Source: an uncultured Parabacteroides sp. (GTDB lineage: Bacteria; Bacteroidota; Bacteroidia; Bacteroidales; Tannerellaceae). Taken from it: a DNA stretch of 64,000 nt. Shown in pieces: positions 35,541 to 44,790 of this stretch. The position numbers and the translations under genes are program-made. The stretch's first letter is position 1; every line of letters starts with the position of its first letter. Below the pieces are notes generated by a model. That model did no database searches and was not told where the DNA came from. It was given only the letters and a program-made list of their open reading frames with translations. The DNA is taken from the NCBI RefSeq assembly GCF_947855115.1, contig NZ_CANTZW010000007.1, positions 62,001 to 126,000 of the forward strand, written 5' to 3'.

Positions 35541-37340
35541 ATGCAAAAGATCAGAAACATTGCGATTATCGCGCACGTAGACCACGGCAAAACGACGCTC
35601 GTGGATAAGATGTTGTTAGCCGGTAAGCTTTTCCGCGAAGGACAGGCAGAGCCGGATCAGTTTATGGATAACAATGATCTGGAACGGGAACGAGGTATCA
35701 CGATTCTCGCTAAGAACGTGTCTATCAATTATAAGGGATATAAGATCAATATTATAGACACTCCGGGACACGCCGATTTTGGTGGCGAGGTGGAACGCGT
35801 CTTGAACATGGCGGATGGTTGTTTGCTATTGGTAGACGCCTTCGAGGGACCTATGCCGCAGACTCGCTTTGTTTTGCAAAAAGCGATCCAACTGGGCTTG
35901 AAGCCGATCGTGGTTATCAATAAGGTGGATAAGCCGAATTGCCGCCCGTCGGAAGTGCAGGAAATGGTATTCGACCTGATGTTTAGCCTAGACGCTACCG
36001 AGGAGCAGCTAGATTTCCCCACGATCTACGGTTCTGCCAAGCAGGGCTGGATGTCTGAGGATTGGCGGGAGCCGAAAGAGGATATCACGGCTGTGCTCGA
36101 CGCGATCATCAAGTATATCCCGGAGCCGAAGATGCTGGAGGGAGCTTCCCAGATGTTGATTACTTCCTTGGATTATTCTAAGTACGTGGGCCGTATCGCC
36201 GTAGGGCGTGTACACCGCGGCGAGTTGCGGGAAGGCCAGGATGTCATGCTTTGCAAGCGCGACGGTAGCTTGGTGAAATCAAGGATCAAGGAGGTGGATG
36301 TGTTCGAGGGCTTGGGACGCACGAAGGTGGAGTCCGTGAAGTCTGGCGATATCTGCGCAATTATCGGTATCGACGGTTTCGAGATTGGCGAGACGATCGC
36401 CGACGTGAGCGAGCCGGAGCCATTGCCGACGATCGCTATCGATGAGCCTACGATGTCTATGCTTTTCACGATCAATAATTCCCCGTTCTTCGGGAAGGAT
36501 GGAAAATTTGTCACTTCTCGCCATATCTACGACCGCTTACGGAAAGAACTGGATAAGAACCTGGCCTTGCGCGTGGTTCCTACCGATTCCGCTGATTCGT
36601 GGTTGGTGTATGGCCGCGGGGTACTTCATTTGTCTGTATTGATCGAGACGATGCGTCGTGAGGGATACGAGTTGCAGGTGGGCCAGCCGCAGGTTATCAT
36701 CAAGGAGATCGATGGCGTGAAATGCGAGCCAGTGGAGCAACTGACGGTCAACCTTCCCGAGGAGTGTTCTAGCCGTATTATTGATATGGTGACGAAGCGC
36801 AAGGGCGAGATGACCATGATGGAGAGCAAGGATGGACGCATGCACTTAGAGTTCACGATTCCTTCCCGCGGAATTATCGGTCTGAACAATGCCGTGCTGA
36901 CGGCATCTGCCGGCGAAGCTATCATGGCGCACCGTTTCTTGGAGTACCAGCCGTGGAAGGGCGAGATCGAGCGCCGTGTGAACGGTTCGATTATAGCCAT
37001 GGAGACAGGCCAGGCTTTCGCTTATGCCTTGAACAACCTGCAATCTCGCGGACGTTTCTTTATCGCTCCGGGCGAGGAGGTTTATGCCGGTCAGGTGGTT
37101 GGCGAGCATTCCAAAGATAATGACTTGGTTGTAAATGTCACGAAATCCAAGAAATTGACGAATATGCGTGCTTCAGGTTCGGACGATAAGGTCTCTTTAG
37201 CTCCTCCTATCATCTTTAGCTTGGAGGATGCGCTCGAATATATCAAGGGGGATGAGTACGTGGAGATCACCCCGAATAATATGCGTATGCGTAAGATCAT
37301 CTTGGATGAGACGGAGCGCAAGCGCCAAGGACGATCCTAA
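35541..37340 (+). CDS. typA: Translational GTPase TypA/BipA
   Basis: 599 residues, full length. G-domain motifs: AHVDHGKTTLVDKML (G1, about 10-24), ERGITI (G2), DTPGHADFGGEVERV (G3) and NKVDKP (G4, about 126). EF-G-like domains III and V follow, then the BipA-specific C-terminal domain with ASGSDDKVSLAPP. BipA acts on the 70S ribosome and 50S assembly under stress and low temperature. It is a single gene with its own -7 box and a strong terminator. Confidence 0.97.
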   Translation: MQKIRNIAIIAHVDHGKTTLVDKMLLAGKLFREGQAEPDQFMDNNDLERERGITILAKNVSINYKGYKINIIDTPGHADFGGEVERVLNMADGCLLLVDAFEGPMPQTRFVLQKAIQLGLKPIVVINKVDKPNCRPSEVQEMVFDLMFSLDATEEQLDFPTIYGSAKQGWMSEDWREPKEDITAVLDAIIKYIPEPKMLEGASQMLITSLDYSKYVGRIAVGRVHRGELREGQDVMLCKRDGSLVKSRIKEVDVFEGLGRTKVESVKSGDICAIIGIDGFEIGETIADVSEPEPLPTIAIDEPTMSMLFTINNSPFFGKDGKFVTSRHIYDRLRKELDKNLALRVVPTDSADSWLVYGRGVLHLSVLIETMRREGYELQVGQPQVIIKEIDGVKCEPVEQLTVNLPEECSSRIIDMVTKRKGEMTMMESKDGRMHLEFTIPSRGIIGLNNAVLTASAGEAIMAHRFLEYQPWKGEIERRVNGSIIAMETGQAFAYALNNLQSRGRFFIAPGEEVYAGQVVGEHSKDNDLVVNVTKSKKLTNMRASGSDDKVSLAPPIIFSLEDALEYIKGDEYVEITPNNMRMRKIILDETERKRQGRS

Positions 37341-37365
37341 GGTTCATGTATTTGAATAAATAATA

Positions 37366-37409
37366 TAAATCGGCTGCCTCAAACGAAAGGATGGGGCAGC
37401 CGATTTTAT
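37366..37409. terminator. Terminator between typA and the LruC-domain gene
   Basis: A 12-base stem (37367-37378 with 37395-37406) with A and T runs on either side stops typA. It may also serve the converging LruC-domain gene. Confidence 0.85.
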
Positions 37410-37430
37410 ATTAAGCCGTTAAACGAGGTA

Positions 37431-39167
37431 CTATCCGTTATTTCCCTGCTCCTCCTCATCCGGAGAGGGGAATTGTATCACCAATGACTCATCCTTAGGG
37501 GTCTCGTACCAGTCCCCGTGCGCTTTCCGGTAATCTTGGTCAAAATTATAGGCATCGCTAATACTCTTGTTTTCCAGGCACCAACGGAAAGGTTGGCTTT
37601 CCGAATAAGGGATATCCAGCACGTAAGGATATAAGTCCGTATTCTTGACATTCTTGCTTACCGGCCCATTTCCGTTATCAATATAAGGCATGATAAGTTG
37701 GGTCTCGCTATAGGTCAAGGTTTTCGTGATCCCGCTCTCCGGCTCTTTGTCCAATTTTCTCACGTTGCTGTATCCATACACGTCGGGGAAGAAAACCGTA
37801 AGCCCGTTAGCGTCCTTGAATCCGATCTGGTTGTGGAATGTACAGCCTTTCGCCAATAGCCGGGCGTAGACCTCCGCTGTGTTTTTCTCCGTATACGTCG
37901 TGATATGGTAGAATAAGACTGCGTCGTTGAAGTCGAAATCGCCTTGGTTCGGATAATTATCCTCAAACAGGAGGAAGCCTTTCTTGTTCGTTTGCGGGTC
38001 TATTACCGGGGGAACGACAGGTTCTGCGGGCTCGATGGCGACAGGATTGCTTTCGATTAGGCAAAGCATGTCGTTGTAATCTCCATCGTAAGCTCTGTAG
38101 TTCGGGCAGCGGTTCTCCATACCCAATACATTTCCCTCAAAGCCATCCGCTTGAATGTGGTGGATGAATCCGTTAGCTACATTTTTCTCTATTGTAAAGC
38201 CATAGCTTAGAGAGTAATTTATGTAGTCGTGATCATAGCTTCCATTGTCTGGCACCTTATTCTCGTCCGGCCCGTTTAACGCGGGGGTAGAGAATTGTGG
38301 CCTATCCGTGCCGCGGTATACGAAACCAACGTTAAGTCCTTTGTCGAACTGGCCTAGGTAAACTTTGGTGTGTTCGTTCTTCCCTTCCTCTTCCTTTGAA
38401 TAAAAGATAGGGGAGTTACCCGCCTCGCTGATATCCTTGTAGTAATCGATCTTTTTGATCGTGCCATCGTTTTGCTTGCCGTAGAAGGTACAATCTTCTA
38501 TGGTCAGTTGTCTCATTTTATCGGAAGGATAGGTATAGAACCAAAGTTTGCCGTACATATTACTGTTGCCATTAGACATCCCTCCGTCACTTATGTAGGT
38601 AAGCCATATCTCTGCCTTGTTGAAAGCGCTGGTGAATTGAGTCTCTACGATCTTTAAGTCGGAGCATTTGTACAGGTCTTCCCCTTTTACGTTGTATGCC
38701 TTCTCCGGGAAGTATTTGTTGTTAATCAGGAATAGTACCTCGTCATTGATCTCGTTCGCCGCCCGTAAACCGCTTTTGGTATCGCTGCCAATCGTAATAT
38801 CTTTCACCTCGCTTTCCATGAGTTTCCCGTCTCCGATGATATAAAGTTTCTTCACGTGCTTGGGTACTTCCAGTGTCATGTGGATAGGCGTTTTTCCGAT
38901 TAGATAAGCGTCTTTGACCAAAGCGCCTTCCTCATAAGGGTATTCATAATAAATAGAATATAGGGTCCCTTCATGCTGGGAAGATATATTAACCTGTATG
39001 TTCTCGCGGTTCTCGAACTGGGCAATATAATCTTCTTGTTCTTGGGTAGGTTCTTTCGGATCTACCGTGGGCTCCTCTCCTTGGTAAATATCGTGTTTGA
39101 CACACGATCCCATAAGGAGGATCAAACAAAATACCCACATCATTTGTCTCCAGATTTGTAATTTCAT
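37431..39167 (-). CDS. LruC/DUF4842-domain lipoprotein
   Basis: 578 residues with lipobox MGSC (Cys22). The N-terminal third contains a small beta domain and a segment NINNKYFPEKAYNV-like (about 150). The C-terminal half is the LruC/DUF4842 domain, with the signature DNYPNQGDFDFNDAVLFYHI (about 409-428), whose Asp/Asn pattern suggests calcium binding. Part of the DUF4114-like region with FIHHIQADGFEGN precedes it. LruC-domain proteins are envelope proteins of unknown function in Bacteroidetes and spirochaetes. It is transcribed alone from a promoter near 39219. Confidence 0.82.
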   Translation of the reverse strand: MKLQIWRQMMWVFCLILLMGSCVKHDIYQGEEPTVDPKEPTQEQEDYIAQFENRENIQVNISSQHEGTLYSIYYEYPYEEGALVKDAYLIGKTPIHMTLEVPKHVKKLYIIGDGKLMESEVKDITIGSDTKSGLRAANEINDEVLFLINNKYFPEKAYNVKGEDLYKCSDLKIVETQFTSAFNKAEIWLTYISDGGMSNGNSNMYGKLWFYTYPSDKMRQLTIEDCTFYGKQNDGTIKKIDYYKDISEAGNSPIFYSKEEEGKNEHTKVYLGQFDKGLNVGFVYRGTDRPQFSTPALNGPDENKVPDNGSYDHDYINYSLSYGFTIEKNVANGFIHHIQADGFEGNVLGMENRCPNYRAYDGDYNDMLCLIESNPVAIEPAEPVVPPVIDPQTNKKGFLLFEDNYPNQGDFDFNDAVLFYHITTYTEKNTAEVYARLLAKGCTFHNQIGFKDANGLTVFFPDVYGYSNVRKLDKEPESGITKTLTYSETQLIMPYIDNGNGPVSKNVKNTDLYPYVLDIPYSESQPFRWCLENKSISDAYNFDQDYRKAHGDWYETPKDESLVIQFPSPDEEEQGNNG

Positions 39168-39218
39168 AATTTCTTCACCCTATTTGATTAATTTTTACAA
39201 CAAAATTGTTGATTTTTG

Positions 39219-39226
39219 CAAATCTA
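39219..39226 (-). promoter_or_regulatory. Promoter -7 box of the LruC-domain gene
   Basis: The minus strand reads TAGATTTG, an exact TAnnTTTG match, about 52 bases before the start codon. Confidence 0.45.
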
Positions 39227-39322
39227 CGAATTAATCCCATAAAAAGTCATTGATAATCAATATTTATTTTTCGTTGGTGAAATCTGCCCGGTTTTGTTGA
39301 TATGGCCTCTTGGGAGAATACA

Positions 39323-39356
39323 AAAAAAAGACCCCATCCGGGTAGGATGAGGTCTC
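39323..39356 (-). terminator. Terminator of the OmpA/TPR lipoprotein gene
   Basis: On the minus strand, AGACCTCATCC-TACCC-GGATGGGGTCT is followed by eight T residues. This is a strong intrinsic terminator just past the stop codon at 39385. Confidence 0.85.
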
Positions 39357-39384
39357 TTCGATATTTAGAAAGGATATTTCCTGA

Positions 39385-41076
39385 TTACTTAACTAATGCG
39401 GCGAAATCAGAGTTAGTTGCGTATTTAGCGAACTCTAAGTCGATTGCGGCTTCTTTAGCCATGTTCTTATCAGCGGCGATAGCAGCCTTCAAGTTACTGA
39501 TAACACCGTTAGCGTCGTTCGTACGAGCGGCAACAACAGCCTTCAAGTAAGAAGTAACCGCGTCTGGGTTAGCTACACCGTTCAAAGTTTGAGAAGCCTT
39601 GCTGTAGTCTTTAACCATGATCTGAGCCAAAGCGGCGTTGTTAGTCTTAACAGAACCGAAAGAGTTAACAGCCTTAGCATATTCGCCTTGCTCTAAGTAA
39701 AGAACACCAAGAGCCTCGCTCAACTCGTTTACGCCAGCGGCGTTACCGAACATTTGTTGAGCCTTTGCTTGGTCACCCTTCGTTAACGCGATCAAACCTA
39801 AGTTCATGTTAGCGGAAGCGTTGTTCTTAATAGAGTTAGACTTGTTGAACATTTGCTCAGCCTTAGCCAAATCGCCAGCCTTGAATGCCATCATACCAAC
39901 GTTGTTCCAAGTACGGTAGCAGTTAGGATACAACTCAGAAGCTTTTGTATAGATAGCCATCTTCTCGCTGTCATTGTTAGTCAATGTAGCGGCGTAAAGG
40001 ATTTCCTCGACATTCAACTCAGAAGGATTGCTCTTCGCCAAAGCGCTGATCTCATCGTCAGACTTGCCGATGATCTCGATGTTGGCAGTCAAACGAGAAC
40101 GACGTAATTGCGGAAGGATTGTCTCGGCCAAGTCAGAGTAAACAGCAGAGATATTCTTGATCTCTCTCTCTCTTGTCTCAGGATCTTGGTACATAGAGAT
40201 CACGCGCAATACTAAGTCTTTGTCTTGTAAGTTGGAAGCGGAAACCAATTCCTTGAAGCCTTCCCAGTCTTGAGCTGTGTAACGAGCGTCAACCGGAGCG
40301 TCGACTTTCATTTTCTTCAACTCCTTGTTCAAGTATTTTGTCGTGTTGCCTTCACGATTCTCAGCCAAAGTGTTGTTCAATTTGAAACCACCGTCAGGAG
40401 AAGCGTAAGCGCTGATCTCGATAGCTACATTTTGGTTCGGAGCCTCGTCCGCGTTCTTAACAAGCTCTTTCCATTCTTTGATAGCGTCGGAATTTAACTC
40501 TTGAGCGCGAAGGTTAGCCTGTTGGATCAAGAACATGATGTTAGCGTCGTGAGCCTCTTTGATGATACGTTGGAATTTATCTGCTGCGATAGCTGCGGTA
40601 GCGGTAGCGGCATCAGCCAACTCGGAAGTGGCGATAACACCCTCACCGATCTTTACATCCGGTAATTTAACGGTCTTGTTTTTGATCTTTGCGTCGAAAG
40701 TCAAATACAATTCAGATTTCTTCATCTCGGGCTTGTAGGTGAAAGAAGACTTCATGGTTACGTTAGCGCCTTCTTTTTGAGGGATCACTTGGTTGTTGCC
40801 TTTTACCTTCTCACCTTGGTAGGTATAAGAGGTACCCCACGCTTCGCCACCTTGGTAACGCAATACCGGAGTTACGGTTACAACAGCTTTCTTGTTAAAC
40901 CATTTAGCAGGGAAAGTTGCGTTGATCGTTACAGGAACTTTGCCACCGATAGCCTCTAGCGGCTGCGGTTCTGCTTTAATGTACTGTTCTGCCAACGGTT
41001 TCAACTTGTTTGAACAAGAAGAAAGAGTTAAAATGGCTGCCAATACGAAGAATGGCAATAAAAACTTTTTGTTCAT
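39385..41076 (-). CDS. OmpA-like and TPR lipoprotein, probably abundant
   Basis: 563 residues with lipobox LSSC (Cys21). Residues about 30-150 form a beta domain (VPVTINATFPAKWFNKKAVV). Residues about 215-345 look like a divergent OmpA-type peptidoglycan-binding domain, with AYASPDGGFKLNNTLAENR and a matching later segment. From about 360 to the end there are TPR-like helical pairs (NCYRTWNNVGMMAFKAGDLAKAEQMFNKS). The choice of codons is very uniform, which suggests high expression. Its likely role is an outer-membrane scaffold linking the envelope to peptidoglycan. It is a single gene with its own promoter. Confidence 0.75.
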   Translation of the reverse strand: MNKKFLLPFFVLAAILTLSSCSNKLKPLAEQYIKAEPQPLEAIGGKVPVTINATFPAKWFNKKAVVTVTPVLRYQGGEAWGTSYTYQGEKVKGNNQVIPQKEGANVTMKSSFTYKPEMKKSELYLTFDAKIKNKTVKLPDVKIGEGVIATSELADAATATAAIAADKFQRIIKEAHDANIMFLIQQANLRAQELNSDAIKEWKELVKNADEAPNQNVAIEISAYASPDGGFKLNNTLAENREGNTTKYLNKELKKMKVDAPVDARYTAQDWEGFKELVSASNLQDKDLVLRVISMYQDPETREREIKNISAVYSDLAETILPQLRRSRLTANIEIIGKSDDEISALAKSNPSELNVEEILYAATLTNNDSEKMAIYTKASELYPNCYRTWNNVGMMAFKAGDLAKAEQMFNKSNSIKNNASANMNLGLIALTKGDQAKAQQMFGNAAGVNELSEALGVLYLEQGEYAKAVNSFGSVKTNNAALAQIMVKDYSKASQTLNGVANPDAVTSYLKAVVAARTNDANGVISNLKAAIAADKNMAKEAAIDLEFAKYATNSDFAALVK

Positions 41077-41149
41077 AATTTTGATGTAAGTTTAAAATGT
41101 TACTATGTTAATATATTCACTTCCAAATTATCTCTTAGCCATTATCGTG

Positions 41150-41157
41150 CAAAACTA
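41150..41157 (-). promoter_or_regulatory. Promoter -7 box of the OmpA/TPR lipoprotein gene
   Basis: TAGTTTTG on the minus strand matches TAnnTTTG. TTTG (41181-41184) lies 23 bases further upstream, slightly longer than the usual spacing. Confidence 0.5.
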
Positions 41158-41341
41158 AAGCATTTTTTTGTTATGGATAGCAAAGAAGCGATAAAATCTT
41201 TTTAATTAATACTTATTAATGAATCCTAGGTTTGTTTTGTGCATAAAAAGTGGATAGAATTGTTGGAAAAAATATGGCTCTGCGCCTTTTACTATCCTTT
41301 TTATGGGCGGTTCGCTAGCATTCTTATTGTATATTTTTTGA

Positions 41342-43591
41342 TTAAAATATAATCTTTTGTGTATACTGTTTCTCTCCGTAGGATACGGTCAGGAAATAGA
41401 CTCCAGACGTTAAATTTAGGAAATGGAGTGTGGATTGTCCGCTTGTGACGTATCCGCTTTCCGACACTTTCCCTGATGCGGAGTGCAACGTGTAAGCCGC
41501 TTTCCCGGTTCCATCGGGCAAAACAAGGTATACCCTGCCTTTCTCCGCGCCCAGGTGAATGAGTATCTGTTCCTCCGGCTCTATCTTTTCGTTGTGGACC
41601 GGGTTACCGTATTGAATGACGGGATCAATAAACAGGGAGGTGCTGAAACCGGCTTGCGTATATTCGGTCGCTTGCTTCCATCCGTTTTTATCGAGTACCC
41701 AGGTCGTGTTCCGGGTCGTTTTGCCTTTGGGAAGGTTGTAGGCGGCGAAATACGTGTTCTCCGGGAGGTTCTTGAGCTTGTAGCCGATATAGAATTTCCC
41801 GCTGACATTTACGGGCTTGGAGAATTTGATATAACTCTCCTGCGACCGGTTTAGAGATTTGGCGGTCTCGATAAACGAGTCATCCAGGATTGATTTATTG
41901 CTATAGCTTGGCTGGAATGTCTCGGAATGTAATAAAGTGGATGGCTTGGAGTCGCCGCTGTACACGGTGACTTCTACTTCCATTTGCTTGTAATTCGTTC
42001 CGGCGGGAGGGGTTACGAGGTAAGCCCCGTATAAGGTTCCCGTCTCGGCTGCTTGGTAGGCTTCTGCGTATTCAGTGATATCGGCGGGGTTGTTTCCGAA
42101 CAGATACTCTTTTTCGGACCCGGGGTAGAGCGCGCATTCCGCGTTTTCTTGATTACCGGAGTCATAAACATTGCTTAGCCGGAAACAAGGGGCTGATTCG
42201 TACGGGTCGAGTCCTTTGCAAACCTTGGTTCCGTTGCCGGACGGATTCAGCCAATATTTAAGTTGTTTCTCGGATTTATCGATTGCGTCCCACGGTTTCG
42301 CTAAAGAGAAGAAATAATCGTTTTTGGGGTTATTCGCGCTAGATTGCCCCCCGGACAATGCCCCGATAATCTCTCCTTCGGCATTGAATAACGGGGCTCC
42401 GGAAGAACCACTGGCCGTATAACCGGTCTTCCAGGTCTTGACGTGCCAGTGAGCGTCCTTGTAAAAGATCATGTTTGGATCTGTCAGGGTAAAGGAAGAC
42501 AATTCATCGTTGGATATGCTGATCCGTTTTACCGAGTATTGAGGATGTTGGATACATGTGTAGGGAGAGGGGCCTGCTTCTTGTGCGTTCCAGCCTGCGT
42601 AATAGGGCCTGTAGTAAACCGGCGGCGTGGCGGTAAGCTCTAGCAGGGCCATGTCTGCCATCTCGTTGACGGCCTTGAAATAGGCGGATGCGGTAGACAT
42701 TTCTTCCGTCCCCCTTAGAATCGGGTCGCAGAGAGGGCTGTTGAAGTTGAAGAAGCAGACGATGCTTCCGGCTATCTTCTCATAATCCGGGTTCTTTATC
42801 TTGAACTGGTTGTTCAGGCAATGGGAGGCGGTGATAAGGTAGGGTTTCCCATCGTTCTCCGTATTGTTTATCAAGGTTCCCGTACACCCGACGCTACCGT
42901 CTATGATCAGGAGGACGACGCTTTGCCCCCATTGAGCGTAATCGTTTGTCCCGTCTTGGTAACAGGCCAAGGGCGGGATTTTACTGATTTGGGAGTTATT
43001 ATCCCCCGGTTCAAGCCCCCGCAGGCTCCGGTAGCCGTGGTTGACTTCCCCTACGGTCAGCCTTCCCTGAAAAGAGGCGTTGGCCGGCTCTTGGTATTCT
43101 ATGATGATACGGTCTCCTTGGATGGGAGAAACGGGAAGCAGGTTTAACTCGGAGTTGTTCAAGTGATTGAATGAACCTAGTATCTGTGTCTGGTCCTCGT
43201 TGTAGAGAAAAAGCTGGGCGCCTTCCGGCAGCTCGTATTCCGTGAAGAGAACATTGATGGAAAGGGCTCCGGGCGAGTAAATGCCAAGCCTCCATATGCG
43301 TGTACCGTCCGGTTGCGTAAATGTAACGCCCGAGTTGTATCGGTTGTAATCTGTTATGAATTTATAGGCGAACCGGAAACCGCTTCTCAGGTCACTCTCG
43401 TTTAGTGAGTCGATGCGCAATTCCTCTCGCACGTCGAATGGAGGCATTTCCTTAAACATTTCTGCGTCTGAGCTTCGCATGAGCGAGAGCGGAAGCGGAC
43501 GGCCTCCATGACTGACCTGTGCCTTCAGATATCCTTGGAAGGTGAACAAGAACAGGCAAAATAGTATGTACGACGAGATATCCTTTTTCAT
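41342..43591 (-). CDS. Secreted trypsin-fold protease with T9SS sorting domain
   Basis: 749 residues from the Met of MKKDISSYIL (43591), which starts a clean signal peptide ending LKAQ. The N-terminal pro-region (about 30-205) is followed by a chymotrypsin-fold domain resembling lysyl endopeptidases. The triad can be read as His257 (TASHC), Asp313 (MADMALLEL) and Ser397 (GSSGAPLF). A beta-rich region follows. The last 70 residues, ending SGVYFLTVSYGEKQYTQKII, look like a type A sorting domain for the type IX secretion system. It would be exported to the cell surface or medium. Substrate specificity is not proven. Confidence 0.82.
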   Translation of the reverse strand: MKKDISSYILFCLFLFTFQGYLKAQVSHGGRPLPLSLMRSSDAEMFKEMPPFDVREELRIDSLNESDLRSGFRFAYKFITDYNRYNSGVTFTQPDGTRIWRLGIYSPGALSINVLFTEYELPEGAQLFLYNEDQTQILGSFNHLNNSELNLLPVSPIQGDRIIIEYQEPANASFQGRLTVGEVNHGYRSLRGLEPGDNNSQISKIPPLACYQDGTNDYAQWGQSVVLLIIDGSVGCTGTLINNTENDGKPYLITASHCLNNQFKIKNPDYEKIAGSIVCFFNFNSPLCDPILRGTEEMSTASAYFKAVNEMADMALLELTATPPVYYRPYYAGWNAQEAGPSPYTCIQHPQYSVKRISISNDELSSFTLTDPNMIFYKDAHWHVKTWKTGYTASGSSGAPLFNAEGEIIGALSGGQSSANNPKNDYFFSLAKPWDAIDKSEKQLKYWLNPSGNGTKVCKGLDPYESAPCFRLSNVYDSGNQENAECALYPGSEKEYLFGNNPADITEYAEAYQAAETGTLYGAYLVTPPAGTNYKQMEVEVTVYSGDSKPSTLLHSETFQPSYSNKSILDDSFIETAKSLNRSQESYIKFSKPVNVSGKFYIGYKLKNLPENTYFAAYNLPKGKTTRNTTWVLDKNGWKQATEYTQAGFSTSLFIDPVIQYGNPVHNEKIEPEEQILIHLGAEKGRVYLVLPDGTGKAAYTLHSASGKVSESGYVTSGQSTLHFLNLTSGVYFLTVSYGEKQYTQKIIF

Positions 43592-43665
43592 ATCCGGCAA
43601 ATATAACTATTTTCGGTATAGGACAAGCCTTTTGATCCATAAAGATTTTGATGGGATAGGGGAAG

Positions 43666-43704
43666 GACGCCGGATGCTGCCCCCAGACGTCATCCGGCGC
43701 TCTT
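43666..43704. terminator. Hairpin between cupin and protease genes
   Basis: CGCCGGATG (43668-43676) pairs with CATCCGGCG (43691-43699) across a 14-base loop. It lies just after the last gene of the minus-strand redox/TonB operon. The T run is weak on that strand. Confidence 0.6.
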
Positions 43705-43722
43705 TTATCCTTGGGAGAGAGG

Positions 43723-44049
43723 TTACCCCTTGATCATGATAAGCAACATCTTGAACGCGCTTTTGGCATAAAGCGCATGTGGAACATTCGCGGGCATGAT
43801 CAACATCTGGTTCTCGCCGACCTCATAGGCTTCGCCTCCTACATGGATTTCTGCCGTGCCTTCCAGTATTTGGCAAACAGCGTCGAAGGGAGCGGTATGC
43901 TCACTCAGTTGCTGGCCCTCGTCGAAAGAGAACAAGGTGATATTGCCGGCCTGGTTGTAGGTCAGTTGTTGGCTGACGATACTGCCCGCCGCGTATTCGA
44001 TCCTGTCTTTGGGAATGAACGGGCCTTTTATCGATTCTATCTTTTTCAT
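43723..44049 (-). CDS. Cupin-domain protein
   Basis: 108 residues, a single cupin barrel. TLFSFDEGQQLSEHTAPFDAV and EGTAEIHVGGEAYEVGENQMLIMPANVPHAL carry the two cupin motifs; a His/Glu set (His at about 46 and about 87) could bind metal. It begins four bases after the stop of the ArsG-like permease gene, so it is translated from the same mRNA. Its role is unknown; such stand-alone cupins often bind metal or act as small sensors. Confidence 0.85.
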   Translation of the reverse strand: MKKIESIKGPFIPKDRIEYAAGSIVSQQLTYNQAGNITLFSFDEGQQLSEHTAPFDAVCQILEGTAEIHVGGEAYEVGENQMLIMPANVPHALYAKSAFKMLLIMIKG

Positions 44050-44053
44050 ACAC

Positions 44054-44773
44054 TTATGATATTTGGATATGATAAATACAAAAATAATAAATTCCCGCCG
44101 ATATGAAAGCGATGCCTACAATCAGGTTCAGCCATTTCTGGAACAGGTTTACCCGGTTGTAGAACCGCCCTAGGCTGGACATGCCGAAAGCGACGATCCA
44201 AGCGATCAGCACGACAAGGATACCAGACGCTACGGCGAAAATGGCGGGAAACAGGTAGCCGCCAGGCTCGAGCGCCGCCATCGGGAGCAACATGCCGAAA
44301 TAGAATACGCCGCTGACCGGGCAAAAGGCCAAGGCGAAAAGCAATCCTAATACAAACGCGCCCAAACCACCGTGAAGGCGTTTGCTTCGCTCGGTTGCCT
44401 TGAACCCGAATTTCCCGATCGGCAGTTTATTGCCAAACAAGAGGAAAAGTCCGTAGGCTACCAAGGTGGGCGCCAGGATATACCCGCCATATTCGCTGAT
44501 GACGCTTTGTATGAAGAATGTGCTCGCCCCTTTTTTCAGTATCGGAATACAGAGTAATCCCAGCGTTGTGTAAGAGACGATACGCCCCAAGGTGTAGAAC
44601 AAACCGTTGGCGAATATACGGTGGCCGCCGTTCATGTCTTTTCCGATATAACCGAGTACCATCACGTTGGTCGTGAAGGTACACGGGCTTACGGAGGTTA
44701 ATATACCTAACAGGAAGGCCGTGAGTATAGGCAGGTTGCTACTTTCTATGAGAGAACTCAGGAATTGTTCCAT
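44054..44773 (-). CDS. ArsG/CcdA-like membrane transporter
   Basis: 239 residues with about six membrane helices. It belongs to the DsbD-beta/CcdA (LysE-clan) superfamily, with the conserved cysteines in TSVSPCTFTTN (helix 1, Cys32) and LAFCPVSGVFYFG (helix 4). It is the type annotated as aromatic aminobenzylarsenical efflux permease (ArsG). CcdA-like proteins pass electrons across the membrane, and ArsG-type members are proposed to export trivalent aromatic arsenicals. It is encoded in the ArsE-ArsF-ArsG order. Which of these roles it plays here is not decided by sequence. Confidence 0.75.
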   Translation of the reverse strand: MEQFLSSLIESSNLPILTAFLLGILTSVSPCTFTTNVMVLGYIGKDMNGGHRIFANGLFYTLGRIVSYTTLGLLCIPILKKGASTFFIQSVISEYGGYILAPTLVAYGLFLLFGNKLPIGKFGFKATERSKRLHGGLGAFVLGLLFALAFCPVSGVFYFGMLLPMAALEPGGYLFPAIFAVASGILVVLIAWIVAFGMSSLGRFYNRVNLFQKWLNLIVGIAFISAGIYYFCIYHIQIS

Positions 44774-44790
44774 AGACGATCGGTGGTGAA

